A stretch of 64,000 nucleotides of DNA from Citricoccus zhacaiensis (GCF_014645315.1 NZ_BMLQ01000001.1:243665-307664), one strand, 5' to 3'; positions 10,744 through 20,707 are shown, numbered from the stretch's first letter. The notes: generated by a model not told the origin, from the letters alone. A program made the numbers and translations.

Positions 10744-12114
10744 GTGAGCACCTTTCCCGCGCCCCTCGATCCCTGGCCCGCACCCCGAGCCTCCGGCCCC
10801 GTCTCCGGCACCGTGCGCGTGCCCGGTTCCAAGTCGCTCACCAACCGGTATCTGGTGCTGGCCGCCCTGGCCGACGGGCCCAGCCGCCTGCGTGGCGTCC
10901 TGGACAGCCGTGACTCCCGGCTCATGGTCCAGGCCCTCGTCGCCCTCGGGGCCACCATCACGGAGGTCGCGCCCGGTACGGTGGAGGTCACGCCCCTTCC
11001 CACGACCGTTCCCATCACCGGGTCCGACGCCGGCCCGTCCGGCCCGCTCGGCGACGTCACCATCGACTGCGGCCTGGCCGGCACCGTCATGCGGTTCGTC
11101 CCACCGGTGGCCGCACTCGTGTCCGGTTCTGTCCGATTCGTCGGTGACGAGGCCGCCCTGTCCCGGCCCATGGGTCCGGTCCTGGACGGCCTGGCCGGAC
11201 TCGGCGTCCGGATGGACGGCCCCGGGGTCGACGCCGGCACCCTGCCCTTCACCGTCCACGGCACCGACGGAGTGGACGGCGGCCGGGTCGAGGTGGATGC
11301 CTCGGGTTCGAGCCAGTTCGTCTCCGCCCTGTTGCTGGCCGCCCCCCGTTTCCGCGATGGCCTGCACCTGGTGCACACCGGGGACACGGTGCCGAGTCCC
11401 GAGCACGTCGGCATGACCGTAGCGGTGCTGCGGCGCTGCGGTATCCAGGTGGACGACTCCGTTCCCGGCGAGTGGAGGGTCTCCCCCGGGCCGATCCGCG
11501 CCCTGGACACGGCGGTGGAACCAGACCTGTCCAATGCCGGGCCCTTCCTGGCGGCGGCCGTCGCCACGGCCGGCACGGTGTCCGTCCCCGACTGGCCCGC
11601 CCGGACCACCCAGATCGGTGACCGCTGGCGCAGCATCCTGCCCGCCTTCGGCGCCCGCGTGGACTTCTCCCCCACCGTCCCGGGTGGTGCCACGGGCACG
11701 CTGACCGTGACCGGCGGAGCACGGATCACCGCCCCGGGCGAGATCGCGGACACCGGTGAACTGGCCCCCACCGTGGCGGCCCTCTGCCTGCTGGCGGATG
11801 GTCCGGGGCAGTTGACCCGCATCGGCCAGCTGCGCGGCCATGAGACAGACCGCCTGACGGCGCTGGCGACTGAAGCCGGGCGCCTCGGCGGTGCGGTCGA
11901 GGAGGGCCGGGACCAGCTGGTGTTCACCGGCCTCCCCGCCGGGACCACACCACTGCACGGGGCCACGCTGGAGACCTATGAGGACCACCGGATGGCGACC
12001 TTCGCCGCCGTCGTGGGCCTGGTGGTGCCGGACGTGACCGTCCGCAACATCGCCACCACGGCGAAGACGATGCCGGACTTCCCGGAGATGTGGACCGGGC
12101 TGGTGGGGGGATGA
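10744..12114 (+). CDS. aroA: 3-phosphoshikimate 1-carboxyvinyltransferase (EPSP synthase)
   Basis: A 456-residue shikimate-pathway enzyme joining PEP to shikimate-3-phosphate. Visible family motifs: [10 protein letters not shown] near residue 25, [10 protein letters not shown] near 110, and ETYEDHRMA near the C-terminus. The GTG start at 10744 ([12 protein letters not shown]) was chosen because similarity begins shortly after. The ribosome site is weak (GGGCAGG almost adjacent), and the frame is open far upstream into the sigR promoter region. Its stop overlaps the rsgA start (ATGA), beginning a five-gene run of overlapping or nearly abutting genes. Confidence 0.95.
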   Translation: MSTFPAPLDPWPAPRASGPVSGTVRVPGSKSLTNRYLVLAALADGPSRLRGVLDSRDSRLMVQALVALGATITEVAPGTVEVTPLPTTVPITGSDAGPSGPLGDVTIDCGLAGTVMRFVPPVAALVSGSVRFVGDEAALSRPMGPVLDGLAGLGVRMDGPGVDAGTLPFTVHGTDGVDGGRVEVDASGSSQFVSALLLAAPRFRDGLHLVHTGDTVPSPEHVGMTVAVLRRCGIQVDDSVPGEWRVSPGPIRALDTAVEPDLSNAGPFLAAAVATAGTVSVPDWPARTTQIGDRWRSILPAFGARVDFSPTVPGGATGTLTVTGGARITAPGEIADTGELAPTVAALCLLADGPGQLTRIGQLRGHETDRLTALATEAGRLGGAVEEGRDQLVFTGLPAGTTPLHGATLETYEDHRMATFAAVVGLVVPDVTVRNIATTAKTMPDFPEMWTGLVGG

Positions 12115-13241
12115 GCCGCCCCGGCCGCGACTTCGACCCGCGCCGGTGGGACGAGTCCGATGTCCGTGCCCGCCCGTCCAAGAAGGGTTCCCGTCCTCGC
12201 ACCAAGGACCGCCCCACGCACGGAGAGGCCTTGGTGGGGCGGGTCGTCACGGTGGACCGCGGACGGTACACCGTGCAGGTCAGCGACGAGGACGGCACTC
12301 GGGACATCACCGCCATGCGTGCCAAGGAGCTGCGCCGCAACCCCGTGGTCACGGGTGACCTCGTAGGCGTCGTCGGGGACCTCTCCGGCCGCGAGGGGAG
12401 CCTCGCGCGGATCGTGAGGATCGAGGACCGGTCCACGGTCCTGCGCCGATCCGCCGACGATTCGGACGCTTACGAGCGCGTGGTGGTGGCCAACGTGGAC
12501 ATCCTCGTGATCATGGTGGCCGCGGCCAATCCGGAACCGCGCACCGGGTTCATCGACCGGGCCCTGGTGGCCGCCTATGATGCCGGCATCGAGCCGATCC
12601 TGTGCATCACCAAGACCGACCTGCGCGATCCCGCCGACCTGCTCTCCCACTACCGCCACCTCGATCTCGAGGTCCTCACCTCGGGCGCCGCGGAACCGGC
12701 CCCGACAGGCGTCGCGGAGTCGGCGCAGGCGGATGAATCGGAAGAGCCGGACGGGCCGAGCGGTGACGCTGATCTGGACGCCGGCCTGCTCGCCACCCTC
12801 CGGACCCGGCTGGAAGGCCACATCTCCGTGCTCGTGGGGCCCTCCGGCGTCGGGAAGTCCACCCTGCTCAACGCCCTGGCCGGGACCCGGCGTGCCACCG
12901 GCCACGTCAACGCCGTCACGGGCCGCGGCCGCCACACCTCGTCCTCGGCGCTGGCGATCCCGCTGCCGGACGCGGACGGATCCTGGCTGGTGGACACCCC
13001 CGGCATCCGGTCCTTCGGGCTGGGGCTGGTGGACCGGGACCGCGTGGTGGAGGCCTTCGAGGACCTGGCCCCGGCGCTGGCGGACTGCCCGCGCGGTTGC
13101 CTGCACGCCGCCGGGGAACCCGGGTGCGCCCTGGACGCCTGGGTGGCCGGGGGGCACGCGGGGGCGGCTGGCCCCGAACGGCTGGCGTCATTGCGACGCC
13201 TCCTCGACGGGCGTTCCGATGCGGCCACCGGGGAACGGTAG
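12111..13241 (+). CDS. rsgA: Small-ribosomal-subunit-dependent GTPase RsgA
   Basis: A 376-residue circularly permuted GTPase acting in 30S maturation. Order seen: N-terminal OB-like domain, G4 motif TKTDL (about 166), G1 loop GPSGVGKS (about 243), G3 DTPGIRSFGLG (about 293) and a C-terminal Cys/His zinc region (CPRGCLHAAGEPGC). An Ala/Glu/Asp-rich insertion of roughly 35 residues (about 188-225) lies between G4 and G1, which most homologues lack. The start ATG overlaps the aroA stop and has a GGGGGG site. Confidence 0.92.
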   Translation: MSRPGRDFDPRRWDESDVRARPSKKGSRPRTKDRPTHGEALVGRVVTVDRGRYTVQVSDEDGTRDITAMRAKELRRNPVVTGDLVGVVGDLSGREGSLARIVRIEDRSTVLRRSADDSDAYERVVVANVDILVIMVAAANPEPRTGFIDRALVAAYDAGIEPILCITKTDLRDPADLLSHYRHLDLEVLTSGAAEPAPTGVAESAQADESEEPDGPSGDADLDAGLLATLRTRLEGHISVLVGPSGVGKSTLLNALAGTRRATGHVNAVTGRGRHTSSSALAIPLPDADGSWLVDTPGIRSFGLGLVDRDRVVEAFEDLAPALADCPRGCLHAAGEPGCALDAWVAGGHAGAAGPERLASLRRLLDGRSDAATGER

Positions 13242-13251
13242 CGTGGCCTCC

Positions 13252-14070
13252 ATGACCGATGCGCCCAAGAACTACACCGATGATCTTCGACTGGCCCACA
13301 TCATGGCCGACTCGGTGGATTCCCAGACCATGTCCCGCTTCAAGGCGCAGGACCTCACGGTTCACACGAAGCCGGATCTGACCCCGGTGACCGATGCGGA
13401 CCGCGGTGCCGAGGAGCTCATCCGGGGCAACCTGGCACGTGCCCGGCCCCGTGATGCCGTCCTGGGCGAGGAGTTCGGCGAGCACGGGCACGGGCCGCGG
13501 CGCTGGGTCGTGGACCCGATCGACGGCACCAAGAACTTCGTGCGCGGGGTCCCCGTCTGGGCCACGCTCATCGCCCTGATCGACGACGGCGTGCCCGTGG
13601 TCGGCGTGGTCTCCGCCCCGGCCCTGAACCGCCGCTGGTGGGCCGCCCAGGGCACCGGCGCCTACACCGGCAAGTCCCTGGCCTCAGCCACCCGCATCCA
13701 CGTCTCCAACGTCTCCAAGATCGAGGACGCCTCGCTGTCCTACTCCTCCCTGGAGGGGTGGCGGGAGCGGGGCAACATCCGCGAGTTCCTCGAGCTGACC
13801 TCCACCGTGTGGCGGACCCGCGCCTACGGTGACTTCTGGTCCTACATGATGGTGGCCGAGGGTGCCGTGGACATCGCCTGCGAACCGGAGCTCGAGCTCT
13901 ATGACATGGCGGCGCTGGTACCGATCATCACCGAGGCCGGCGGGCGCTTCACCTCACTCGAGGGCGAGGACGGCCCCTTCGGCGGCAACGCCCTGGCCAC
14001 CAACGGGCTGCTGCATCCGGACGCCCTCGAATCCCTCAATCCCGAGCTGATCGGCCAGCAACAGGCTTGA
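13252..14070 (+). CDS. hisN: Histidinol-phosphatase, inositol-monophosphatase type
   Basis: A 272-residue Mg2+-dependent phosphatase of the IMPase superfamily, the form that serves as histidinol-phosphatase (HisN) in actinobacteria. Metal-binding motifs are visible: GEEFG (about residue 70), DPIDGTKNFVRG (about 86-97) and ELYDMAAL (about 213). The combination aroA-rsgA-hisN is common in this order. A GTG at 13243, 1 bp after the rsgA stop and preceded by GGGGAACGG, is an alternative start giving 275 residues. Activity on another phosphate ester cannot be excluded. Confidence 0.88.
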   Translation: MTDAPKNYTDDLRLAHIMADSVDSQTMSRFKAQDLTVHTKPDLTPVTDADRGAEELIRGNLARARPRDAVLGEEFGEHGHGPRRWVVDPIDGTKNFVRGVPVWATLIALIDDGVPVVGVVSAPALNRRWWAAQGTGAYTGKSLASATRIHVSNVSKIEDASLSYSSLEGWRERGNIREFLELTSTVWRTRAYGDFWSYMMVAEGAVDIACEPELELYDMAALVPIITEAGGRFTSLEGEDGPFGGNALATNGLLHPDALESLNPELIGQQQA

Positions 14071-14555
14071 TGGAACGACCACGGCATCCCGGATGGGCCG
14101 TCGTCGGCTCCGTGGCGGCCGGCGGTGCCCTCGGAACGCTGCTGCGCTGGCTGCTCGTGGCGCCGGCCCCGGAGACCGGTTCGCCCGTGGCCGGATGGAT
14201 CAGCCTGGGGCTGGTGAACCTGTCCGGGTCCCTCCTGCTGGGGCTGTTGGCCGGCATCAGCTCGCGGCGGACCCTGCCACGGTGGCTCGTGGCTGGCCTC
14301 GGCGTCGGCGTGCTGGGGGCCTACACCTCGCTGTCCGCCGTGGTTCTGGCCGCCTCCGTGGCCACGGCCTTCGGCCTCACGGGATTCATCCAGACCGGCT
14401 CCCCGGGCGGGATCGTCCTCATGACGGGCCTGGCCGGCACCCTCCTGGCCCTCGCGGCCGGAGCGACGCTGGGGACCGCCTGCGCCGCCGCCGGACTGCG
14501 TCTGGGAGGGTGGTCCGCTCCGGTGGCGGGGAACTCCTCCGGAGGGCACCCGTGA
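14070..14555 (+). CDS. crcB: Fluoride channel subunit CrcB/Fluc (first, divergent copy)
   Basis: A 161-residue, four-helix membrane protein of the Fluc family, which exports F- through dual-topology dimers. Helices lie at about 10-30, 45-65, 75-100 and 110-145. The conserved Asn is present (LVNLSGSLLLG), but the pore Phe box, normally TFSTF-like, reads AYTSLS, so both phenylalanines are lost. Its ATG overlaps the hisN stop. It is paired with a second subunit downstream, indicating an obligate heterodimer. No fluoride riboswitch is visible; expression appears operon-driven. Confidence 0.85.
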   Translation: MERPRHPGWAVVGSVAAGGALGTLLRWLLVAPAPETGSPVAGWISLGLVNLSGSLLLGLLAGISSRRTLPRWLVAGLGVGVLGAYTSLSAVVLAASVATAFGLTGFIQTGSPGGIVLMTGLAGTLLALAAGATLGTACAAAGLRLGGWSAPVAGNSSGGHP

Positions 14556-14899
14556 CGTCACTGACGATGATGCTGGCACTGGCCCTGGCGGGTGCCGTCG
14601 GAGCGGTCCTGCGGCTGCTCGCGGATCACTACCTCCATCCGCGAGGCATCCTCGTGGCCAACGCGATCGGCTCCTTCGTGGCCGGGCTGGCCACCACGGG
14701 AGTCTCCGAACCTGCCCAGGCCATCTGGGTGGTCGGCCTGGCCGGAGCCCTCACCACCTTCTCCACCGTCTCCGTCTCCACGGCGCGGGACGCCCTGTCC
14801 GGGAGGTTCGCCGCCGCCGTCGGGTCTTGGTCCGCGCATCTGGCTCTGGCCCTGGTGGCCGTCGGACTCGGGCTCGCCACGGGTGGCGCCTTCCGGTAG
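14552..14899 (+). CDS. crcB: Fluoride channel subunit CrcB/Fluc (second copy)
   Basis: A 115-residue Fluc subunit with canonical motifs: VANAIGSFVAG (pore Asn) and TTFSTVS (Phe box, one Phe kept). The GTG start overlaps the stop of the first copy (GTGA) and follows GGAGGG at 14541. Together the two encode a heterodimeric channel with specialised subunits. This is the last gene of the aroA operon. Confidence 0.87.
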   Translation: MTSLTMMLALALAGAVGAVLRLLADHYLHPRGILVANAIGSFVAGLATTGVSEPAQAIWVVGLAGALTTFSTVSVSTARDALSGRFAAAVGSWSAHLALALVAVGLGLATGGAFR

Positions 14900-14959
14900 C
14901 CGGAGGCCTGCCGGTCACCGAGAATCCGGCCACCGGCCGTCACGTACCCGCCTCTGGGC

Positions 14960-15361
14960 CTACCGGCCGGCGGCGCGGCGGCCCGAGGGGGCGGCCGACT
15001 CGCGGACCGGCTCCATGGCACGGCCCGCCCGATCTCGATAGACGATGGTCAGGACCACGGACGCGAGGATCGGCGCGAGGTAGACGGCGGCGATCCATGG
15101 CTGGCCGACGGCGAAGAGCACCACGGCGCCCAGGACGAACAGCACGTGAGCGGCTACGGCGTGCCAAGGCCACGGTGGCCGGGCCGGAGCCTTGGGCGAG
15201 AGCAGCAGGCCCCATGCGGCCGCCACCACGATCACGGCCACGACGGCCGCCCAAGGGCTGGAGAACAGCGTCAGCGCCCAGAACCCCGCCGCGCCCAAGA
15301 GCCCGAGTTCGAGCAGGAAGAGGAGGACGGCGTGGAGGGCGGGACCGGCGGTGACTGGCAT
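14960..15361 (-). CDS. DUF2568/YrdB-like four-helix membrane protein
   Basis: A 133-residue protein that is almost entirely hydrophobic: about four membrane helices (roughly 8-30, 36-52, 68-85, 88-108) and an Arg-rich C-terminal tail. The arrangement and length fit the DUF2568 (YrdB-like) family, whose function is unknown. It is a single gene, convergent with the fluc genes, with a strong terminator region on its upstream side belonging to tmRNA. Confidence 0.65.
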   Translation of the reverse strand: MPVTAGPALHAVLLFLLELGLLGAAGFWALTLFSSPWAAVVAVIVVAAAWGLLLSPKAPARPPWPWHAVAAHVLFVLGAVVLFAVGQPWIAAVYLAPILASVVLTIVYRDRAGRAMEPVRESAAPSGRRAAGR

Positions 15362-15395
15362 GGTAGCCCCAGTCTAGGGGACGGACGGGCATGAC

Positions 15396-15436
15396 ACAGG
15401 CCCTGGAACACCGGTGAACGGTGTTCCAGGGCCTGT
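15396..15436. terminator. Terminator of tmRNA (17-bp perfect hairpin)
   Basis: ACAGGCCCTGGAACACC (15396-15412) pairs perfectly with 15420-15436 around a 7-nt loop. It lies just past the 3' end of the leftward tmRNA. Confidence 0.8.
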
Positions 15437-15445
15437 GCGGTGGGA

Positions 15446-15816
15446 TGGTGGAGATGGCGGGAATTGAACCCGCGTCCGATGCAGTGTTGCCAGGTCTTCT
15501 CCGGGCGCAGTTTGCTGTGGGTGTTACTCGGCCCTGGCTGTCCCGCAAACAGGCAGCCAACCCGGGCCCAGCCGGATTAAGGTCTCCACCACGACCCCCG
15601 GCGAGGGTGGTGGACATTGGCTATCTAATCGACGCCAGGTCCTGGGGCGATAGCATCCTCAGGTTGACGGACTCGTTCACTGATCAGGCAGCGAGAGCGA
15701 AGTCAGTGCGCTTAGATTCGGCACTTGTTGGTTTGCAGAGAGCGTTGACGAGATGACTCTGCATCCTCGGCCCGCTTCCCCTGTCGCGACTCACATCGTC
15801 GAAACCGATCATCCCC
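15446..15816 (-). ncRNA. ssrA: tmRNA (ssrA)
   Basis: The 371-nt RNA runs leftward. Its 5' end GGGGATGATC... pairs with the 3' CATCTCC before A-CCA to form the tRNA-like acceptor stem, and the T-arm reads GGGTTCAATTCCC. The tag reading frame on the minus strand decodes AESKRTDFALAA followed by TGA, with the usual ALAA proteolysis signal. CCA is encoded. Together with SmpB, encoded 115 bp upstream on the same strand, it rescues stalled ribosomes. Confidence 0.97.
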
Positions 15817-15931
15817 ATGTTCTGTTCTCAATCAACCGGTTCCCTGCGGGGCTTCTCTGATTCCCCGCCTGGTCCGGACTATCCAGTGTAACGCATCCCC
15901 GACCCGGGGTATTCCGGCCGGTCTCCTGATA

Positions 15932-16441
15932 TCAGGCTGCGCGGCGGTTGCGGATTCTCATGGCACGCTGCGCCTCACGATTGTCCTGCTTCTCGCGCAG
16001 GGCATGGCGCTTGTCATAGTCCTTCTTACCCTGGGCGACGCCGATCTCGACCTTGACGCGGCCGTCCCTGAAGTACAGCTGCAGTGGGACGATGGTGTGT
16101 CCGGATTCCATGATCTGGCGGGAGATCTTGGTCAACTCCTGGCGGTGCAGCAGCAGCTTGCGCCGCCGGCGTGCAGAGTGGTTGGTCCAGGACCCGTTGA
16201 GGTACTCCGGGATGTAGACCTGCTCGAGGAAGAGCTCATCCCCGTAGAAGACGGCGAACCCGTCCACGAGGGAGGCGTTGCCCTCGCGCAGGGACTTGAC
16301 CTCGGTCCCCATCAGGGAGATCCCGGCCTCGTAGGTGTCCAGGATGAGGTAGTTGTGCCGGGCCTTGCGGTTGGTCGCGATGATCTGACGGCCGTCCGGG
16401 GTGGACGACTTGCCGGACTTGCCGGCGGACTTCTTGGCCAT
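15932..16441 (-). CDS. smpB: SsrA-binding protein SmpB
   Basis: A 169-residue protein that delivers tmRNA to stalled ribosomes. Family motifs: NRKARHNYLILDTYEAGI at the start, GTEVKSLR and the basic C-terminal tail (KKDYDKRHALREKQ). The ATG follows GGAGGGG. It is placed directly upstream of ssrA and downstream of the M23-ftsXE genes. Confidence 0.96.
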   Translation of the reverse strand: MAKKSAGKSGKSSTPDGRQIIATNRKARHNYLILDTYEAGISLMGTEVKSLREGNASLVDGFAVFYGDELFLEQVYIPEYLNGSWTNHSARRRRKLLLHRQELTKISRQIMESGHTIVPLQLYFRDGRVKVEIGVAQGKKDYDKRHALREKQDNREAQRAMRIRNRRAA

Positions 16442-16544
16442 AGCCGGTCCCCTCCTTTCCGACGGGTCGGATGCGCACTACACAGACTTACCAGTGTACC
16501 GCCACCGTCAAGGGGTGGTGTCGAGGGCCGGCACCGGGTCAACC

Positions 16545-18074
16545 TCAGAGCAGACCGGCGGGGTTGACGGCCTGGCCGTCCAGGATCGTCTCGAAGTGCA
16601 GGTGGCAGCCGGTGGAGTTGCCAGTGGTGCCGGTGTAGCCGATGATCTGGCCGCGCTTGACGTTCTGCCCCGGGGACACGATGTACCGGGTCATGTGGTG
16701 GTACTTGGTGGCCAGAGCGCGCCCGTTGACCACGCCGTGGGAAATGACCACGCGCTTGCCCGAGGTCCACACCGCCCAGTCCGCGTTCCAGACCTCGCCG
16801 TCCGCGGAGGCCCGGATCGGCAGGCCGCAGCCACCGCCGAAGTCCATGCCGGTGTGCACGTACCCCCCGGCGCCCCCATAGTCGAAGGTACCGGACGGCG
16901 TCGGACGCCAGCCGAATCCAGAGGTGATGTAGGTGTTCAGTGGCCACTGCAGGCCCCAGCTGTTCGAGGTGCTGGCGGCCTTCTCGGCCTCGCTCGCCCG
17001 GTCCTCCGCGGCGCTGGCCTCGCGTTCGGCCTTCTCGGCGGAGGCCTGCGCGGCCGCCCGGTTCGCCGCCGAGGCCTGCCGGGCCTTGCGGGCCGCCTCC
17101 TCGGCCTCGCGACGCTTGCGCTCGGCCTCGGCCACGGCCGCACGGTGCTGTTCCTGCAGGTCGCTGGCCTTCCCGGCCTGGGCCGTCAGCTCCCGTTGGC
17201 GCTCGGCGATCTGTGCGTTGACCTGGTCCTGAGCCGCGCGGTTCGCATCGATCTGTGCCTGGATCTGAGGGCGCTGCGCCTTGAGCTCGTCGGTCAGCTG
17301 CGAGGTGGTGGAGACCATCTGGTCGAGTTCACGCTTGGCGGCGGCGGCCGCGTCGCGGGCCTGCTCCTCGCGCTGGAGCGCCTCCTCGGCCTGGGCCCGC
17401 AGGTCCCGGATCTCCGTCTCGACGGCGGCCAGGCGCACTTCGGCGTTGACGTCCGTGGACTTGCTCTGGGAGACCGTGGAGATGCGGCTGTTCTGGATGC
17501 GCATGGCCTGGTTCGCCAGTCCCATGGCGTCCGGCAGCGACGAGTCGCTCATCCCCAGGATGAAGGCGAGGTCCGAGGAGACGCCACCCTGCTTGTAGGC
17601 CTGGTTGGCGATCTGCCCGATCTCGGTGGAGGCCTCGTCCAGCTCCTGTTCGCTCGCGGCGATCTCGGCGAGGATCTCGGAGCGGCTCGATTCAGCCTGC
17701 CGCACGCGTTCATTGAGGGACTGGACTTCCGCCGCGGCGGCCGAGACCTGGCCTTCGGCCGCGGTCAGCGCCTCCTGGGCTCCGGGCAGCTGGTCCTGGA
17801 GCGAGTTCAGCTCCCGGATCTTGTCGGCGATGTCGGCGTCCAGGCCCTCGAGGGACGCGTCGAGGTCGCCCTGACGTTCTTCCAGGTCCGATTGCTTCCC
17901 GCCCAGGTTGCCGATCTCCTCATCGATCTCGGACTGCTGACGCTCGGCCTGCTCGATCTGGCGCTGCAGGTCGTCGATCGAGTCCTGGGCCGTGGCGGTG
18001 CCGCCCATGGACAGGGTCAGAAAGGTGACCAGTCCGGCACCGATGATGGCGCGGGAGAGTCGGCGTGGCTTCAC
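16545..18074 (-). CDS. Exported coiled-coil M23 (LytM) peptidase, probable FtsEX-dependent murein hydrolase
   Basis: A 509-residue secreted protein. Residues 1-30 form a signal peptide ending TATAQ. A long Gln/Glu/Ala-rich coiled coil spans about 31-380 in two blocks, and the C-terminal M23 domain (about 385-509) keeps the zinc motifs HTGMD and HLHFE, so it should be active endopeptidase. The domain order equals EnvC/PcsB-type activators, which FtsEX controls through the coiled coil. Its position directly after ftsE-ftsX supports that partnership at the septum. GTG start with GGAGGAAA site. Confidence 0.9.
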   Translation of the reverse strand: MKPRRLSRAIIGAGLVTFLTLSMGGTATAQDSIDDLQRQIEQAERQQSEIDEEIGNLGGKQSDLEERQGDLDASLEGLDADIADKIRELNSLQDQLPGAQEALTAAEGQVSAAAAEVQSLNERVRQAESSRSEILAEIAASEQELDEASTEIGQIANQAYKQGGVSSDLAFILGMSDSSLPDAMGLANQAMRIQNSRISTVSQSKSTDVNAEVRLAAVETEIRDLRAQAEEALQREEQARDAAAAAKRELDQMVSTTSQLTDELKAQRPQIQAQIDANRAAQDQVNAQIAERQRELTAQAGKASDLQEQHRAAVAEAERKRREAEEAARKARQASAANRAAAQASAEKAEREASAAEDRASEAEKAASTSNSWGLQWPLNTYITSGFGWRPTPSGTFDYGGAGGYVHTGMDFGGGCGLPIRASADGEVWNADWAVWTSGKRVVISHGVVNGRALATKYHHMTRYIVSPGQNVKRGQIIGYTGTTGNSTGCHLHFETILDGQAVNPAGLL

Positions 18075-18215
18075 GGTTTCCTCCGTCGGGGAATGCGAAC
18101 TGGGATGGTCGGGGTGCAGGTCGGTCGACCTGCGGGTGAATCACGTCGTCCAATGTCTCGAATCGGACAACATCTGGTCACAAGTGTCTCACGAGTCACA
18201 CCTGTCTCACCATCG

Positions 18216-19130
18216 TCACACCTTGAGATAACGGCGCAGAGTGAGGATCGACGAAAGTGCGGCCAGCAGGACCGCCACGAGCAGCAGCAGCGGGATGAGG
18301 ACCAGGGCGTCCCCGCCCGCGATGAAGCCGGTTCCCGGATACTGGCCGGTGAGCCAGTCCCCGATGAAGAACTCCGCCACGGCCCACGTGGTGACGCTGG
18401 CCAGGACGGCGCCCGCGAGGGCGGCGATCACTCCCTCCAGCAGGAACGGCAGCTGGATCATGGTCTTTGAGGCACCGACCAGGCGCATGATTCCGGTCTC
18501 CCGCCGACGGGAGAACGCGGAGAGCCGGATGGTGGTCGCGATCAGCAACACCGCACAGACCAGCATCACCACCGCCACGGAGACCGCGATGACGGACGCC
18601 ATGTTCATCAGGGAGAAGATCTGCTCCAGCAGCTCACGCTGGTCGGACACGATCTCCACGCCGGGCATGGAGGAGAACAGCTCGTTGACGACCTCGTACT
18701 GCTCGGGATCCACCAGGGCCACCCGGAAGGACTCCGGCAGCTGATCTGCCGTGACGGTGCCCGCCATGGCCGAGTTCTTGAACTGCTCCTGGAAGATCTC
18801 CAGGGCCTGGTCCTGCGACTCGTAGTCGAAGCTCTTGACGTAGGGAGCGGCCGTGGGCGCCTCCAGCAGGTCCTGGACGGCCTGGCGTTGGCTGTCCGTG
18901 ACGGGGCCGGAGGCGCACGAGGTGGTGGTGGAGGTGTCCGTGCAGAGGAAGATGGCCACCTCGACCCGGTCATACCAGTATCCCTTCATCTGGTTGATCT
19001 GCTGCTGCAGCAGGCCCGCCGCCCCCACGAAGGTCAGCGAGATGAAGGTCACGAGCACGACCGAGACGACCATGGACAGGTTGCGGCGGATGCCGGAGAA
19101 CGTCTCCCCGAGGACGAAGGCGAACCTCAT
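18216..19130 (-). CDS. ftsX: Cell-division permease FtsX
   Basis: A 304-residue membrane protein: one N-terminal helix (about 20-42), a large extracytoplasmic domain (about 45-175) and three C-terminal helices. In the FtsEX complex it passes ATPase-driven movement to a periplasmic/extracellular hydrolase, here probably the downstream M23 protein. Start ATG overlaps the ftsE stop (ATGA). The 141 bp between ftsX and the M23 gene leave room for a second promoter. Confidence 0.93.
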   Translation of the reverse strand: MRFAFVLGETFSGIRRNLSMVVSVVLVTFISLTFVGAAGLLQQQINQMKGYWYDRVEVAIFLCTDTSTTTSCASGPVTDSQRQAVQDLLEAPTAAPYVKSFDYESQDQALEIFQEQFKNSAMAGTVTADQLPESFRVALVDPEQYEVVNELFSSMPGVEIVSDQRELLEQIFSLMNMASVIAVSVAVVMLVCAVLLIATTIRLSAFSRRRETGIMRLVGASKTMIQLPFLLEGVIAALAGAVLASVTTWAVAEFFIGDWLTGQYPGTGFIAGGDALVLIPLLLLVAVLLAALSSILTLRRYLKV

Positions 19131-19822
19131 GCCTCCACCTCCGTCCGGTAGCCGCCGCCGGCCTCGTCGCGGACGATCCCGCCCGTGTGCAGCTCGACCA
19201 CGCGGCGGCGCATCTGGTTCACGATGTCGTCATCATGGGTGGCCATGACCACGGTGGTGCCGTTCTGATTGATCTTGTCCAGCACGGCCATGATGCCCAG
19301 GGAGGTCTCCGGGTCGAGGTTGCCGGTCGGCTCATCGGCCAGCAGGATCTCCGGCCGGTTGACGATGGCGCGGGCGATGGCCACGCGCTGCTGCTCGCCG
19401 CCGGACAGCTCGTGCGGCATGCGCCTCTCCTTGCCCTCCAGGCCCACAGTCCCGAGGACCTCGGGAACGGTCTGGCGGATCTGGGCCCTGCCCTTGCCGA
19501 GCACCTGCATGGCGAAGGCCACGTTCGCATAGACGGTCTTGTTGGGCAGCAGGCGGAAGTCCTGGAAGACCACACCGATCCCGCGGCGCAGCCTGGGCAC
19601 GCGCCATGAGGGCAGCCGTGCCACGTTACGGCCGACCACGTAGACCGTCCCGCTGCTGGCGCGTTCCTCACGCAGCATCAGGCGGATGAAGGTGGACTTC
19701 CCGGAACCGGAGGCACCCACGAGGAAGACGAACTCACCTCGCTCGAACTCCACCGTCACGTCATGCAAGGCCGGACGGGAACGGCGGTCATAGACCTTGG
19801 AGACCTGCTCGAACCGGATCAT
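19127..19822 (-). CDS. ftsE: Cell-division ATPase FtsE
   Basis: A 231-residue ABC ATPase: Walker [10 protein letters not shown] (about 36-44), signature LSGGEQQR, Walker [10 protein letters not shown] and the H-loop MATHD. The start at [11 protein letters not shown] (19822) was preferred over an upstream in-frame ATG because all family similarity begins there. It partners FtsX at the divisome. Confidence 0.95.
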   Translation of the reverse strand: MIRFEQVSKVYDRRSRPALHDVTVEFERGEFVFLVGASGSGKSTFIRLMLREERASSGTVYVVGRNVARLPSWRVPRLRRGIGVVFQDFRLLPNKTVYANVAFAMQVLGKGRAQIRQTVPEVLGTVGLEGKERRMPHELSGGEQQRVAIARAIVNRPEILLADEPTGNLDPETSLGIMAVLDKINQNGTTVVMATHDDDIVNQMRRRVVELHTGGIVRDEAGGGYRTEVEA

Positions 19823-19961
19823 GTTCCACACTTGCCCCTGGACGCGATCATCCCGCGGCACCAGGGGCTGGGTTGGGGAAGTCTCGGTGCCGGCCTTCCC
19901 CACGGTAGTCACGAAGCGATAACAGCGGTGGGACGCTGGGCGGTGAGTCGGCGCGGAGCAA

Positions 19962-19995
19962 GGGGCCCGACCACCGCGAAAGGTGGCCGGGCCCC
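19962..19995 (-). terminator. Hairpin between ftsE and the CoA-transferase operon
   Basis: GGGGCCCG-A-CCACC pairs with GGTGG-C-CGGGCCCC around a GCGAAA loop. It lies at the end of the leftward catabolic operon and upstream of ftsE, and would separate the two transcription units. Confidence 0.7.
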
Positions 19996-20062
19996 GGCGC
20001 CCGCCGGCCGGCGTCGGGCCCTGACGGGGGTGCGTCAGTGAGGGCGCATCAGGAGGCGTTCG

Positions 20063-20707
20063 TCAGTGCAGCGTGGCGCCGGTGGCCTCGCGGACCTCAT
20101 CCTCGGTGAGCCCGGGAGCGGTCTCGACCAGCACCAGGCGCGGGGCGGTCGGATCCGTTGTCTTGTCCACGTCGATCACGGCCTTGTCCGTGATGATCCG
20201 GTCCACCACCCCCTGGCCTGTCAGCGGCAGGTCACATTCCGTGAGGACCTTCGGGGCCCCGTCCCTGGCGTTGTGGTCCATCAGCACGATCACCCGGCCG
20301 GCACCGTGGACCAGGTCCATGGCCCCGCCCATGCCCTTGACCATCTTGCCCGGTACCATCCAGTTCGCCAGATCCCCGTTCTGGGCCACCTGCATGCCAC
20401 CGAGCACCGCGACGTCGATCTTGCCGCCGCGGATCATTCCGAACGAGGTGGCCGAATCGAAGAACGAGGCTCCCGGGCGGACCGTCACCGTCTCCTTGCC
20501 CGCATTGATCAGGTCCGGATCCACGTCCTCCTCGAAGGGGTACGGACCGACCCCGAGGATCCCGTTCTCGGACTGCAGCACCACCGTACGCTCATCCGGG
20601 ATGTGGTTCGGGATCAGTGTCGGCATCCCGATCCCCAGGTTCACATAGGCACCGTCCGGCAGCTCCTGCGCCGCCCGGGCCGCCATCTCGTCTCGACTCC
20701 AACTCAT
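20063..20707 (-). CDS. scoB: 3-oxoacid CoA-transferase subunit B
   Basis: A 214-residue beta subunit of a succinyl-CoA:3-ketoacid (acetoacetate) CoA-transferase. The catalytic Glu lies in SENGILG (about residue 47) and [12 protein letters not shown] is the adjoining family motif. It overlaps scoA by 4 bp (ATGA) and is the last gene of the ketone-body operon. The reaction activates acetoacetate to acetoacetyl-CoA for thiolysis by the thiolase encoded upstream. Confidence 0.92.
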   Translation of the reverse strand: MSWSRDEMAARAAQELPDGAYVNLGIGMPTLIPNHIPDERTVVLQSENGILGVGPYPFEEDVDPDLINAGKETVTVRPGASFFDSATSFGMIRGGKIDVAVLGGMQVAQNGDLANWMVPGKMVKGMGGAMDLVHGAGRVIVLMDHNARDGAPKVLTECDLPLTGQGVVDRIITDKAVIDVDKTTDPTAPRLVLVETAPGLTEDEVREATGATLH

